A DNA stretch of 64,000 nt from Actinospica durhamensis (GCF_018139695.1 NZ_JAGSOG010000007.1:1-64000); one strand, 5' to 3'; positions 26,236-35,374 are shown, counted from the stretch's first letter. Translations and numbers: made by a program. The notes: generated by a model not told the origin, from the letters alone.

Positions 26236-28209
26236 ATGGCTGACGCGGTCGCTCCGGGCGATGGCGCCGAAGAGGCAGTCGAGGGGGCCGACGAGGCCAT
26301 ATCGGTCGAGCCGACCGAGCAGATCGTAGAGACCGAAGAGACCGTAGAAGTCATAGAGACCGTAGAGGTCGTAGAGACCGTTGAGGTCGAGGACGACGCG
26401 GCTGGGGTCGAGGTCGTGGCGGAGGCCGAAGTCGAGGTCGTCGACGTCGAGGTGGTCGAGGTTGAGTCCGACACCGAGATCGTGGTCGAGGTCGAAGCAG
26501 AGGTCGTCGCGGAGGTTGTCGAGGAAGTCGACACCGAGGTCGTCGAAGCGGTCGACGTCATCGAGGTCGAGGCGGTCGTGGAGGCCGAATCCGAGTCTGA
26601 AGCCGAGACCGAGGATGATTCCGAGTCCGGCCCTGAGGCGGCCGCCACGGAGATCATCACACTGATCGAGGCAGCTGCTTCGCCCGAGCCCGCTCCGGCC
26701 CCTCAGGCGCCCGCTGAGCCCGTCGAGACCCCCGAGCCCGCCGAGGCCACGGCCGTCACGGAGGTCGCAGCCGCTGTGGCCGCCACCACCGCCCTGCCGG
26801 GCGTGGCGCAGGCGCTCGCGTCGGCCTCGTTCGTCCCGCCGCAGCCCGAGCCCGAGCCCCAGCCGCGGCAGCAGCAGCCGCCGCAGCCGCCGACCGAGCG
26901 TCCCACCGTCACCCTGGCAGGGCGTCGGTTCGACCGCAGGGCCGCGCTGGTCGCGGGCGGGGTCGGGGTGGTCGTGATCGGCGGCGCCGTCGCGGCGCTG
27001 GCGTCCTCGGGCGGCTCCACCAGCTCGCCGAGCGCGCTGAGCACCGGGAAGGCCGGGGTCGGGGGCGCCGGCGCGAGCACGAAGGCGTCGACCGCCGCGG
27101 CCGTGCCGCTGCCCACCATCACCACCTCTCCGGCTGACGGCGCGTCAGGCGTGGACCCGTCCAAGCCGATCACCGTCACCGTCCTCGACGGCACCATCGC
27201 CTCGGTCTCCCTCTCCGGCCAGGACCAGACCAACGGCACGCTCTCGACCGACGGCAGCACCTGGACCTCGGCCAACGCGCTCGACGTGAACTCGAGCTAC
27301 CAGCTCACCGTCACCGCCAAGAACTCGGCGGGCAAGACCAAGTCGAGCGTCGTCTCCTTCCACACGCTCAAGCCCTCGGCCGCCTTCGGCGTCTCCTCGG
27401 TGGTGCCGCCGCGCGGCTCGACCGTGGGCGTGGGCCAGCCGATCCGGGTCACCTTCTCCAACTACGTGCCCGCCGAGTACCGCGCCGCGCTGGAGAAGGC
27501 CTGCGTCGTCACGACCAGCCCGGCGGTGGCCGGCGCCTGGTACTGGGTGTCGAACTCGACCGACGGCGCCGTGCTGGACTGGCGGCCGAAGGACTTCTGG
27601 GCCGTGAACACGAAGGTCTCGATCTCCTTCGACCTCAACGGCGTCCGGCTCGGCGAGCACCAGTTCGGCGTGAAGGACTACGCCTCGCACGACTTCACCA
27701 TCCGCGACACCGACCTGCGGCTGATCGTGGACAAGGACACGTACTCCGCCACCTGCTACCAGAACGGCAAGGTCATCCGGACCTTCCCGATCGACACCGG
27801 CATGCTCAGCGCGGAGACCTTCGTCACCTACACCGGCACCATGAGCGTCCTGGGCAAGGGCAACCCGGTGGAGATGAAGGGCAACTACGGCCCCGGCGAC
27901 ACCTACGACGACTTCGTGAACTGGGCCACCCAGATCACCTGGAGCGGCACGTACGTGCACGCCGCGCCGTGGGACGGGGAGATCGGCCACGCCAACGACG
28001 ACTCGCACGGCTGCGTGCACTGCCGCACGGTGGACGCCGAGTGGTTCTACAACATCGTCCAGACCGGCGACGTCGTGACCATCAACGGCAGCCGCAAGCG
28101 CGAGGTCGCGGTGTCCAACGGCATCTGCACCTTCACGCTGGACTGGGCGACCCTGCTCAAGGGCTCGGCGTATGGGGCGACGCTCAACGGGAAACCGGTC
28201 AGCGCTTAG
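26236..28209 (+). CDS. L,D-transpeptidase with long acidic cytoplasmic tail
   Basis: A 657-residue type II membrane protein. Residues 1 to about 235 are predicted cytoplasmic. Of these, about 25-140 are an extremely acidic Val/Glu/Asp repeat (for example VEVIETVEVVETVEVEDD), followed by Pro/Ala/Gln-rich sequence. One transmembrane helix (about 236-259) leads to Ig-like Ldt domains (TITTSPADGASGVDPSKPIT) and a YkuD catalytic domain with HANDDSHGCVHC and nucleophile Cys593. The enzyme makes 3-3 cross-links in peptidoglycan. RBS GGTGGAGG precedes the ATG. The acidic tail is unusual for the family; its role is unknown. Located between ctaF and DUF4259. Confidence 0.9.
   Translation: MADAVAPGDGAEEAVEGADEAISVEPTEQIVETEETVEVIETVEVVETVEVEDDAAGVEVVAEAEVEVVDVEVVEVESDTEIVVEVEAEVVAEVVEEVDTEVVEAVDVIEVEAVVEAESESEAETEDDSESGPEAAATEIITLIEAAASPEPAPAPQAPAEPVETPEPAEATAVTEVAAAVAATTALPGVAQALASASFVPPQPEPEPQPRQQQPPQPPTERPTVTLAGRRFDRRAALVAGGVGVVVIGGAVAALASSGGSTSSPSALSTGKAGVGGAGASTKASTAAAVPLPTITTSPADGASGVDPSKPITVTVLDGTIASVSLSGQDQTNGTLSTDGSTWTSANALDVNSSYQLTVTAKNSAGKTKSSVVSFHTLKPSAAFGVSSVVPPRGSTVGVGQPIRVTFSNYVPAEYRAALEKACVVTTSPAVAGAWYWVSNSTDGAVLDWRPKDFWAVNTKVSISFDLNGVRLGEHQFGVKDYASHDFTIRDTDLRLIVDKDTYSATCYQNGKVIRTFPIDTGMLSAETFVTYTGTMSVLGKGNPVEMKGNYGPGDTYDDFVNWATQITWSGTYVHAAPWDGEIGHANDDSHGCVHCRTVDAEWFYNIVQTGDVVTINGSRKREVAVSNGICTFTLDWATLLKGSAYGATLNGKPVSA
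26320..26600 (+). repeat. Degenerate GTC/GAG codon repeat encoding Val-Glu tract
   Basis: A run of alternating GAG, GAC, GTC and GTA codons (units such as GAGGTCGTAGAGACC) codes for the acidic tail of the L,D-transpeptidase. The antisense frame reads as Ser/Thr/Asp low-complexity and is a shadow. Such tracts can expand or contract by slippage. Confidence 0.7.
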
Positions 28210-28221
28210 CGAGGGGCTCGG

Positions 28222-28246
28222 GCGCGCCCGCGTAGCGCGGGCGCGC
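28222..28246 (+). terminator. Hairpin terminator after the L,D-transpeptidase gene
   Basis: A perfect 11-bp stem (GCGCGCCCGCG and complement) with a 3-nt loop lies 13 bp after the stop codon. Confidence 0.7.
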
Positions 28247-28327
28247 ATTCCCGGTTACCGTGCGTAGGAAGGCCCCTTCGTGGGAGCCGGCCACGCGGGG
28301 GGCTCGAACCGGGAGGTTGGCAGCAGG

Positions 28328-28738
28328 ATGGGTACCTGGCAGGTCGGGCCGTTCGACAACGACGTCGCGATGGACTTCTTCGACGAGATCGAGGAGACCC
28401 CGGACCCCGAGGTTCCGGCGAAGCTCAGCTCGGTCCTGTCGGCCGTGGCCGGGCGGCCCGGCCGGGTCGAGCTGGCCGAGGGACACCTGGCCGTGGCCGC
28501 CGCGGGGCTGGTCGCGGCCGGACGCTCGCGCAGCGCGGCCACCGGGAACCCGTCCGTGGACGAGTGGCTCACCGTGCACCGCCCGGTCACCGACACCGCC
28601 TGCGCCCGGCTGGCCCTGGCCGCCCTGGACCGGGTCGGCGGCTCGGACAGCGAGTGGATGGACCTGTGGGCCACCACCGACAACAAGCAGGCCGTGCGCG
28701 ATCGACTCGAAGAGCTGCGCGCGGTGCTCTCCGGCTGA
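28328..28738 (+). CDS. DUF4259 family protein
   Basis: A 136-residue protein starting MGTWQVGPFDNDVAMDFFDE, the hallmark opening of DUF4259, followed by helical repeats (LAVAAAGLVAAGRSR) and a C-terminal DNKQAVRDRLEELRAVL helix. It has no membrane segment. ATG 28328 is chosen because it begins the conserved motif; GGGAGG lies upstream. It is convergent with trpD and separated by a hairpin. The function of the family is unknown. Confidence 0.88.
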   Translation: MGTWQVGPFDNDVAMDFFDEIEETPDPEVPAKLSSVLSAVAGRPGRVELAEGHLAVAAAGLVAAGRSRSAATGNPSVDEWLTVHRPVTDTACARLALAALDRVGGSDSEWMDLWATTDNKQAVRDRLEELRAVLSG

Positions 28739-28875
28739 GGCCGCTCAACGCTCGACGGTTCGTGCTCCGACGCGTCGCCGGAGGCGTCCGACCCGCCTGC
28801 CGCGAGGCTCGTACGCCCCCGCATGTAGACCGTTCGGGTGAAACGCTGCGGCGTAGGAGTGAACCGTTCCGACGG

Positions 28876-28921
28876 TAATACCCTTCGGCCCCGGGTTTGG
28901 ATCAGGAGCCGAAGGGTATTA
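28876..28921. terminator. Bidirectional hairpin terminator
   Basis: A perfect 14-bp stem (TAATACCCTTCGGC and complement) with an 18-nt loop lies between convergent DUF4259 and trpD. Confidence 0.75.
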
Positions 28922-28996
28922 AGCGTGCTTTTGCCCGGATTGCGCCCCAGTCCTCGCGAGGCCGGGACGGCTGCCGGATCAGACCGCGGTACCGAA

Positions 28997-30061
28997 TCAG
29001 ACCGCGCGGGTCGCGGCGCACCAGCGCTCGAGCGCGGCGGCCGCGGCTCCGGAGTCCAGCGAGGCGGCGGCCCGGCGCACGCCCGCGTCCAGCCGCTCGG
29101 CCAGCGGGGCCAGCTGCCCGGCCGGCACCTCGAGCGCGGCCAGCGCGGCCAGCGTCGCACCCGCGTTGAGCAGCACCGCGTCCCGCACCGGCCCGGTGTC
29201 CCCGGCCAGCAGCTTGCGCGCCACGTCCGCGTTGTACGCCGCGTCCGCGCCGCGCAACGCCTCCACCGGCGCCAGCTCGATGCCCACCGAACGCGGGTCG
29301 AAGGTCTCCTCCACCACGGTGCCCGCGTGCGCGGTCCACACCGTGGAGGTGGTCGTCACGGTCAGCTCGTCCAGGCCGTCCTGGCCGCGGAAGACCAGTG
29401 CGCTGTTACCCCGGCCGGCCAGCACCCCGGCCACCATCGGCGCCATCCGCAGGTCCGCCACGCCCACCGCCTGCGCCTTGACCCGCGCCGGGTTCGTCAG
29501 CGGGCCGAGCAGGTTGAAGGTGGTCGGCACGCCGATCTCCTTGCGGGCCACGCCCGCGTGCCGCAGTGCCGCGTGGAAGGTCTGCGCGAAACAGAAGGTG
29601 ATCCCGGCCGTCTCGGCCACCGCCGCCACCTGCTGCGGCGTCAGATCCAGCCGTACGCCGAGCTCCTCGAGCACGTCCGCGGCCCCCGAGGCCGAGGACG
29701 CGGCCCGGTTGCCGTGCTTGACCACGCGCGCGCCCGCGCCCGCCGCGACGATCGCGGACATGGTGGAGATGTTGACGGTCTTCGCGCCGTCCCCGCCGGT
29801 GCCCACCACGTCAACCGTCGGCCCCGGCACCACGAGCACGTTGGCGTGCCGGTACATGGTCGCGGCCAGCGCCTCGAGCTCCTGCACGGTCTCGCCCTTG
29901 GCCCGCAGCGTCACCGCGAACGCGGCCACCTGCGCCGAGGTGGCCGCCCCGGACATGATCTCGTTCATGGCCCAGGCCGTGGCCTCGGCCGAGAGGTCTT
30001 CCCGCCGGATCAGTGCACCCAGTACCGAGGGCCAGGTGTGGGTGCCCTCCACTGCCGTCAT
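28997..30061 (-). CDS. trpD: Anthranilate phosphoribosyltransferase
   Basis: A 354-residue enzyme that joins anthranilate to PRPP, the second step of tryptophan synthesis. Family signatures are the PRPP/Mg loop [36 protein letters not shown], and [23 protein letters not shown] 30061 ([10 protein letters not shown]) follows GGAGG; upstream residues in frame are not conserved-looking. It is detached from other trp genes; the fused anthranilate synthase trpEG lies 28 kb away and is controlled by attenuation. No Trp-rich leader is seen here. Confidence 0.96.
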   Translation of the reverse strand: MTAVEGTHTWPSVLGALIRREDLSAEATAWAMNEIMSGAATSAQVAAFAVTLRAKGETVQELEALAATMYRHANVLVVPGPTVDVVGTGGDGAKTVNISTMSAIVAAGAGARVVKHGNRAASSASGAADVLEELGVRLDLTPQQVAAVAETAGITFCFAQTFHAALRHAGVARKEIGVPTTFNLLGPLTNPARVKAQAVGVADLRMAPMVAGVLAGRGNSALVFRGQDGLDELTVTTTSTVWTAHAGTVVEETFDPRSVGIELAPVEALRGADAAYNADVARKLLAGDTGPVRDAVLLNAGATLAALAALEVPAGQLAPLAERLDAGVRRAAASLDSGAAAAALERWCAATRAV

Positions 30062-30094
30062 CGTTCCTGGCCCTCCTTCCGCTGCTCGGGTACG

Positions 30095-30130
30095 CCCGGG
30101 GACCAAGCCCCGGGATCCGCCCCCAGCCTA
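30095..30130 (-). promoter_or_regulatory. Possible trpD promoter and leader hairpin
   Basis: TAGGCT on the minus strand (30125-30130) resembles a -10 box. The leader just downstream holds a 7-bp hairpin CCCGGGG/CCCCGGG (30095-30114). No -35 box is clear and no leader peptide with Trp codons is present. Confidence 0.25.
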
Positions 30131-30213
30131 CGCGGAAAAGATGCGACGCAGTGTGGTCGTCCGGTGGCCGGACCGGGCCGGCGCCGTGCGGCCCGGCCCG
30201 TGTGTCCGGCCGG

Positions 30214-30696
30214 TCAGCCCACCCGGGGACGCAGCAGCCCCACGGCCACCTCGGCCAGCCGGACCGGGTCGATCGGGTGCGCGACCACCGCGTCCGCCCG
30301 CGCCCAGGTGGCCAGCCAGCCGTCCTGCGCCCGCCCGGTCAGCACCAGCAGCGGCGGGCACTGATAGATCTCGTCCTTGAGCTGGCGGGCCAGGCCCATC
30401 CCGCCGACCGGCACGGCCTCACCGTCCAGGATCAACAGGTCGGCCCGGACCCCCTTGACCGAGGCGTCCATCCGCTCGATCAGCGCGGCGGCCGTGGCGA
30501 ACTCCTCGAGGGCGAGCGCGGGCAGGTCCGGGTCCGGCCGGGTGCCGAGGGCCAGCCGCAGGCTCTCGCGCACCTGCGCGTCGTCGCTGTAGAGCAGGAC
30601 TTTCAGGGTCTTGGCCGGAGCCGGCGGCGGTGCGCCCACGGCGGTGGACCCCAAGGCCCCGGACCCGGACGTATCGGCCAAGGCTGCTGCGGACAT
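30214..30696 (-). CDS. Atypical response-regulator receiver domain protein
   Basis: A 160-residue stand-alone receiver-like domain with no output domain. A Ala/Pro-rich N-terminal 40 residues precedes KVLLYSDDAQVRE (acidic pair), LLILDGEAVPVGG (phosphoacceptor-like Asp) and LLVLTGRAQDG (Thr switch). The conserved Lys of the usual KP motif is His (VVAHPIDPVRL), so normal phosphorylation-dependent signalling is doubtful. ATG 30696 follows GGAGG at 8 nt. No kinase is nearby. It is divergent from ctaE and upstream of trpD on the same strand. Confidence 0.7.
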   Translation of the reverse strand: MSAAALADTSGSGALGSTAVGAPPPAPAKTLKVLLYSDDAQVRESLRLALGTRPDPDLPALALEEFATAAALIERMDASVKGVRADLLILDGEAVPVGGMGLARQLKDEIYQCPPLLVLTGRAQDGWLATWARADAVVAHPIDPVRLAEVAVGLLRPRVG

Positions 30697-31049
30697 GAAC
30701 ACGCCTCCACTTCGAGGACTGCGAATGCCGCGGTGCGGCACCCTGTTGATCGCGCGCAGTACGGCGCCCCCGGCCGGTGACGGCGGGTGAGCGTGCGACC
30801 CAGCGTAGGACGCGGCCTCGACGGAAACCAGCCCTAACGATCTGATAACGCGGCAGGAGTCGTGCGGACACGTTCGACCCCGGCCCGCCGCCGACGTGCT
30901 GACGGACGCTCACGCACCGGCGTCCCGGTGACTTCTTCCCCGTTTGGTCTAATCGCGTCCGGTTTCCGCGCCGCCATTCGATGGATCGTCAGCGACACCC
31001 GGCCCAAAGGGGTACCCCGGCGATGGGGCGGTAGCGGCAAGAGGCAATA
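30697..31049. other. Divergent intergenic region ahead of ctaE-qcrCAB
   Basis: This 353-bp region must contain the promoter of the terminal oxidase/bc1 operon. A segment TTTGGTCTAATCGCG (about 30943-30957) is a lower-G+C candidate, but I cannot assign -35/-10 boxes. A 62-codon plus-strand frame (30862-31050) is Arg-rich and lacks a ribosome site; I do not call it. Confidence 0.4.
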
Positions 31050-31700
31050 ATGGCCGCCGTGGCGACAGCAACTGCAACCCAAGCCGCACCCGCGCACCGG
31101 GTGCCCAATAGGCCCAACCTGGTCAGTGTCGGGACGATCATCTGGCTGGCCTCCGAGCTGATGTTCTTCGCGGCGCTGTTCGCGATCTACTTCACGCTGC
31201 GGTCGGTCTCGGGGAACTCGTTCTTCGAGCAGAACGCGAGCAATCTCAACGTCAAGCTCTCGTCGGTCAACACGATCATCCTGGTCGCGTCCTCGTTCCC
31301 GTGCCAGTTCGGCGTGTTCGCGGCAGAGCGCCACCAGGTCAAGCGCACCGGATCGCTGCTGAACCTGCGGCGCTGGGGTATGCGCGAGTGGTACATGTGG
31401 GCCTTCATCCTCGGCGCGATCTTCATCTCGCTCCAGGTCTACGAGTACTCCTCCCTCGTGCGCGACGGCCACCCGATCTCCGAGAACCAGTGGACCAGTG
31501 CCTTCTACCTGGCCACCGGCTTCCATGGCCTGCACGTGACCGGCGGTCTCTTCGCCTTCCTGATGGTCCTCATGCGTACCTACAAAGCCAAGCGCTTCAC
31601 GCATGACCAGGAGATCTCGGCGATCGTCGTCTCGTACTACTGGCACTTCGTCGACGTCGTGTGGATCGGCCTGTTCTTCGTTATCTACATTCTCAAGTAA
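31050..31700 (+). CDS. ctaE: Cytochrome c oxidase subunit III
   Basis: A 216-residue membrane subunit with five hydrophobic helices, stabilising subunit I and proton uptake. It has the family segments [33 protein letters not shown] and [22 protein letters not shown] lies close before the ATG. It is the first gene of the ctaE-qcrC-qcrA-qcrB operon, which places an oxidase subunit together with its electron donor complex, as expected for the actinobacterial bcc-aa3 supercomplex. Confidence 0.96.
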   Translation: MAAVATATATQAAPAHRVPNRPNLVSVGTIIWLASELMFFAALFAIYFTLRSVSGNSFFEQNASNLNVKLSSVNTIILVASSFPCQFGVFAAERHQVKRTGSLLNLRRWGMREWYMWAFILGAIFISLQVYEYSSLVRDGHPISENQWTSAFYLATGFHGLHVTGGLFAFLMVLMRTYKAKRFTHDQEISAIVVSYYWHFVDVVWIGLFFVIYILK

Positions 31701-31734
31701 CTCCGGACGAGAAGCTCCATTAGGGACATAAGTC

Positions 31735-32577
31735 GTGAAATCGCTCTCTACACGGCGACGCCACCCGCTGGCAGCGTTCGTCGTCCTGGTGCTCGCGTTG
31801 GGTTTCGCGGGCACCTTGTTCGCCGCGTTCGTATCGCCCGCCTCGGCGAACGCGGACAGTGGAAACACCAGCGCCCAGGCCATCGCGAATGGCAAGGCGC
31901 TGTATGAGACGTCCTGCTCGAGCTGTCACGGTATGAACGGCGAAGGCTCAAGCTACGGTCCCAGCCTGGTCGGTTCCGGCTCGGCCGCAGTCGACTTCCA
32001 GGTCTCCACCGGACGCATGCCCGCCCAGCAGCCGGGCGCGCAGATCCAGAAGAAGGCCGTGCTCTACACCCAGGCCCAGATCGACGAGATGGCCGCGTAC
32101 ATCCAGAGCCTCGGCGGTGGCCCCGTGGTCCCGTCGCAGAGCCAGTACTCGGTCAACGACTCGATGGTGCAGCTCGGTGGCGTGCTGTTCCGTACCAACT
32201 GCTCGCAGTGCCACAACTTCGCCGGTGAGGGCGGTGTGCTCACGGATGGCAAGTTCGCCCCGGAGCTCACCCAGACCTCGCCGAAGGCCATGTACGAGGC
32301 CATGCTGACCGGCCCGCAGAACATGCCGCAGTTCCCGAACACCGTCCTGCCGTCCGCTGAGAAGCAGGCGATCATCTCCTACATCGTCTCCACCCGGGAC
32401 GAGGCCAACTACGGAGGCGCCGGCCTCGGCCGGATCGGGCCGACGTCCGAGGGCCTGTTCATCTGGACCTTCGGCCTGATCGCGCTGCTGCTGTTCGCGG
32501 TCTGGATCGCGGCGCACACCACCAAGGCCTCGGCCGAGCGCGTCGCCCAGGCTGCCGCCAAGAAGGGGGGCAAGTAG
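31735..32577 (+). CDS. qcrC: Diheme cytochrome c subunit of bcc complex
   Basis: A 280-residue subunit with an uncleaved or cleaved N-terminal hydrophobic signal (LAAFVVLVLALGFAGTLFA). Two c-type heme sites follow, CSSCH (61-65) and CSQCH (156-160), each in its own cytochrome domain, then a C-terminal transmembrane anchor (FIWTFGLIALLLFAVWIA). Two hemes in one chain allow direct electron transfer from the bc1 part to CuA without soluble cytochrome c. The start is GTG 31735. qcrA follows 3 nt later. Confidence 0.96.
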   Translation: MKSLSTRRRHPLAAFVVLVLALGFAGTLFAAFVSPASANADSGNTSAQAIANGKALYETSCSSCHGMNGEGSSYGPSLVGSGSAAVDFQVSTGRMPAQQPGAQIQKKAVLYTQAQIDEMAAYIQSLGGGPVVPSQSQYSVNDSMVQLGGVLFRTNCSQCHNFAGEGGVLTDGKFAPELTQTSPKAMYEAMLTGPQNMPQFPNTVLPSAEKQAIISYIVSTRDEANYGGAGLGRIGPTSEGLFIWTFGLIALLLFAVWIAAHTTKASAERVAQAAAKKGGK

Positions 32578-32580
32578 ACC

Positions 32581-33672
32581 ATGAGCGGTGACATGACTGA
32601 GCACGACGAGCACGGACACGGACCGGTGGCCGTCGACGAGCACGGACACGGCCACGTGGTCCCGTCCGGCGACCCGTTCGCCGACCCCGGCCTGCCGGAG
32701 CACCATCCCCGGCTGACCGACATCAGCGAGAAGGCCGCCAAGCGCTCCGAGCGCATCGTGGCGGGCCTGTTCGTGCTGTCCGCGGTCGCCACGATCGCGT
32801 TCATGGTCTGCTACACGCAGGTCCCGAACAACCGCCAGTCGCTGGTGAACTTCTTCCCCATCGGCGCGATGTCGGCGTCCAACTTCGCCCTCGGCGTGTG
32901 CCTGGGCGTGGCGCTGTTCTCGATGGGCGCGGGTGCCATCTACTGGGCCCGCACCCTGATGACGGACGTCGAGATCCCGCAGGAGCGGCACGAGTACGAG
33001 TCCAGCAACGAGGACAAGGCCGCCGCGATCGCCGAGTTCCAGCAGGGCGTGGAGGACTCGGACTGGAAGAAGCGTCCGCTCATCCGCCGCACCCTGATCG
33101 GCGCCATGGCGGTGCTGCCGCTGCCGGCGCTGTGGATCCTGCGCGACCTCGGCCCGCTGCCGGGCAACGCGCTGCGCTACACGGCGTGGACCGGCGGCGA
33201 GCTGATCATCAACGACAACACCGTGTCGCTGGACGGCACCACCGGCCAGGGCATCCGGCCGGAGGACATCACCATCGGCTCGCTGGTCAACGCCCGCCCC
33301 AAGGCGGCGCTCTCGGCCGGCGACGACTTCAACAACATGATGGTCAAGTCCTCCATCCTGCTCGTGCGGATGAACGAGGCCGACATCAAGTCCTCGCAGG
33401 AGCGTGACTGGGGCTACCACGGCATCGTGGCCTTCTCCAAGATCTGCACCCACGTGGGCTGCCCGGTGGCGCTCTACGAGCAGCAGACCCACCACATGCT
33501 GTGCCCGTGCCACCAGTCGACGTTCGACCTCTCGGACGACGGCAGGGTCATCTTCGGCCCGGCGGCGCGCTCGCTGCCGCAGCTTCCGATCACTGTGAAC
33601 GCCGACGGCTACCTGGTCGCTCGCAGCGACTTCAACCAGCCGGTCGGCCCGAGCTTCTGGGAACGCGGATGA
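32581..33672 (+). CDS. qcrA: Rieske iron-sulfur subunit of bcc complex
   Basis: A 363-residue Rieske protein. The N-terminal 40 residues are His/Asp/Glu-rich (EHDEHGHGPVAVDEHGHGH). Three transmembrane helices (about 60-190) are typical of actinobacterial QcrA. The C-terminal domain binds the [2Fe-2S] cluster through Cys289/His291 (CTHVGC) and Cys308/His311 (CPCH), with Cys294-Cys310 as the stabilising disulfide. The stop overlaps qcrB by ATGA. The histidine-rich head could bind metal; this is inference. Confidence 0.96.
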   Translation: MSGDMTEHDEHGHGPVAVDEHGHGHVVPSGDPFADPGLPEHHPRLTDISEKAAKRSERIVAGLFVLSAVATIAFMVCYTQVPNNRQSLVNFFPIGAMSASNFALGVCLGVALFSMGAGAIYWARTLMTDVEIPQERHEYESSNEDKAAAIAEFQQGVEDSDWKKRPLIRRTLIGAMAVLPLPALWILRDLGPLPGNALRYTAWTGGELIINDNTVSLDGTTGQGIRPEDITIGSLVNARPKAALSAGDDFNNMMVKSSILLVRMNEADIKSSQERDWGYHGIVAFSKICTHVGCPVALYEQQTHHMLCPCHQSTFDLSDDGRVIFGPAARSLPQLPITVNADGYLVARSDFNQPVGPSFWERG

Positions 33673-35294
33673 GCACTTCCACTGCGGGCGAGGAAATCGT
33701 CCCGACCACGCTGGGCGGGAAGGCCGCGGACTACCTGGACCAGCGGCTCGGCATCGCCGGCGCGGCCAAGAAGAACCTGCGCAAGATCTTCCCCGACCAC
33801 TGGTCGTTCATGTTGGGTGAGGTCTGCCTCTACAGCTTCATCATCCTGCTGCTGTCGGGCATCTTCCTGACCCTGTTCTTCACGCCGTCCATGGGCGACG
33901 TGACGTACAACGGCTCGTACACGCCGCTGGACGGCATCAGGATGTCCGAGGCCTACGCCTCGACCCTGAACCTGTCCTTCGACGTGCGCGGCGGCCTGCT
34001 GATGCGCCAGATCCACCACTGGGCCGCCCTGGTCTTCGTGATGGGCATCATGGTGCACATGCTCCGGGTGTTCTTCACCGGCGCGTTCCGCAAGCCGCGC
34101 GAGCTCAACTGGATCATCGGCTTCGGCCTGTTCACGCTGGCGCTGGCCGAGGGCTTCTGCGGCTACTCGCTGCCGGACGACCTGCTCTCGGGCACCGGTC
34201 TGCGGATCATGCAGGGCCTGGTCCTGTCGATCCCGATCGTCGGCACGTACATCTCGTTCTTCCTGTTCGGCGGGCAGTTCCCCGGCCACGACATCGTGCC
34301 GCGGCTGTTCACCATCCACATCCTGCTGGTGCCCGGCCTGATCCTGGGCCTGATCACGGCGCACCTGATCCTGGTCTTCTACCAGAAGCACACGCAGTGG
34401 GCGGGTCCGGGACGCAACGACAAGAACGTGGTCGGCCTGCCGCTGATGCCGGTGTACATGGCCAAGGCCGGCGGTTTCTTCTTCGTCGTGTTCGGCTTCA
34501 TCGCCCTGCTCGGCGGCCTGGTCTCGATCAACCCGATCTGGGTGTACGGGCCGTACGTGCCCAACCAGATCACGGCCGGATCGCAGCCGGACTTCTACAT
34601 CGGCTTCTTCGAAGGCGCTCTGCGCATGATGCCGAACGTGGAGTTCAACTTCTGGGGCCACACCCTGTCGTTGAACGTCCTGGTGCCCTTCGCGGTCGTA
34701 CCGGGAATCCTGTTCGGCGGCATCGCGCTGTATCCGTTCATCGAGGCCTGGATCACCGGCGACAAGCGCGAGCACCACATCCTGGACCGCCCGCGCAACA
34801 TGCCGACCCGTACCGCGCTCGGCGTCGCCGGCATCACGTTCTACGGCGTGGGCTGGCTCAACGGCGGTAACGACCTGATCGCCATCCGGTTCAACCTCTC
34901 GGTGGAATCGATCACCTGGGTATGCAGGTTCCTGATCATCCTGGGACCGATCTTCGCGTTCTGGCTCACCCGGAGGATCTGCTTCGGGCTGCAGCGGCGC
35001 GACCGCGACAAGGTGCTGCACGGCGCCGAGTCCGGCATCATCACCCGGTCCCCGGAGGGCGCGTTCTCCGAGGTCCACACCCCGCTCTCGCAGGGCGAGC
35101 TGCACAAGCTGACGGCGCACGACGTGCACCGCCCGCTGACGCTGACCGAGGTCACCGACGCCAACGGCGTCCCGGCCCCGAACCTGCGCCGCGCGAAGCT
35201 GCGGGCCAAGGCGACGCAGTGGTACTTCGGCCAGCGGGTGGAGAAGCCCACGGCCGAGGAGTACCACGAGTCGATCACCAGCGGCCACCACTGA
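33669..35294 (+). CDS. qcrB: Cytochrome b subunit of bcc complex
   Basis: A 541-residue cytochrome b holding two b-type hemes and the quinol sites. Landmarks include GGLLMRQIHHWAALVFVMGI with heme His, ELNWIIGFGLFTLALAEGFCGYSLPDDLLSG, and the Qo-site-like region before PNQITAGSQPDFYIGFFEGA. The C-terminal cytoplasmic extension of about 100 residues is usual in actinobacteria. ATG 33669 overlaps qcrA; the frame also extends into qcrA without significance. Last gene of the operon; a hairpin follows. Confidence 0.96.
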   Translation: MSTSTAGEEIVPTTLGGKAADYLDQRLGIAGAAKKNLRKIFPDHWSFMLGEVCLYSFIILLLSGIFLTLFFTPSMGDVTYNGSYTPLDGIRMSEAYASTLNLSFDVRGGLLMRQIHHWAALVFVMGIMVHMLRVFFTGAFRKPRELNWIIGFGLFTLALAEGFCGYSLPDDLLSGTGLRIMQGLVLSIPIVGTYISFFLFGGQFPGHDIVPRLFTIHILLVPGLILGLITAHLILVFYQKHTQWAGPGRNDKNVVGLPLMPVYMAKAGGFFFVVFGFIALLGGLVSINPIWVYGPYVPNQITAGSQPDFYIGFFEGALRMMPNVEFNFWGHTLSLNVLVPFAVVPGILFGGIALYPFIEAWITGDKREHHILDRPRNMPTRTALGVAGITFYGVGWLNGGNDLIAIRFNLSVESITWVCRFLIILGPIFAFWLTRRICFGLQRRDRDKVLHGAESGIITRSPEGAFSEVHTPLSQGELHKLTAHDVHRPLTLTEVTDANGVPAPNLRRAKLRAKATQWYFGQRVEKPTAEEYHESITSGHH

Positions 35295-35339
35295 GTCCGC
35301 GCGGGCCGCGAAGCACGAAAAAGCTGTAGCCACACAGCA

Positions 35340-35374
35340 GTTCCCCTCCGTACCGTCGAGGTGCGGAGGGGAAC
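35340..35374 (+). terminator. Hairpin terminator after qcrB
   Basis: An 11-bp perfect stem (GTTCCCCTCCG and complement) with a 13-nt loop, followed by GTGTTT, lies 46 bp after the qcrB stop. Confidence 0.75.

Noticed and set aside
26136-26660. Minus-strand 174-codon Ser/Thr/Asp-rich frame opposite the L,D-transpeptidase tail
   Set aside because: It is the antisense reading of the GAG/GTC codon repeat; no ribosome site and low complexity only.
28997-30213. Second trp attenuator upstream of trpD
   Set aside because: The leader has one small hairpin but no frame with clustered Trp codons.
30862-31050. 62-codon plus-strand frame before ctaE
   Set aside because: Arg-rich, typical of a random frame in G+C-rich DNA, with no start signal; it occupies the expected ctaE promoter.
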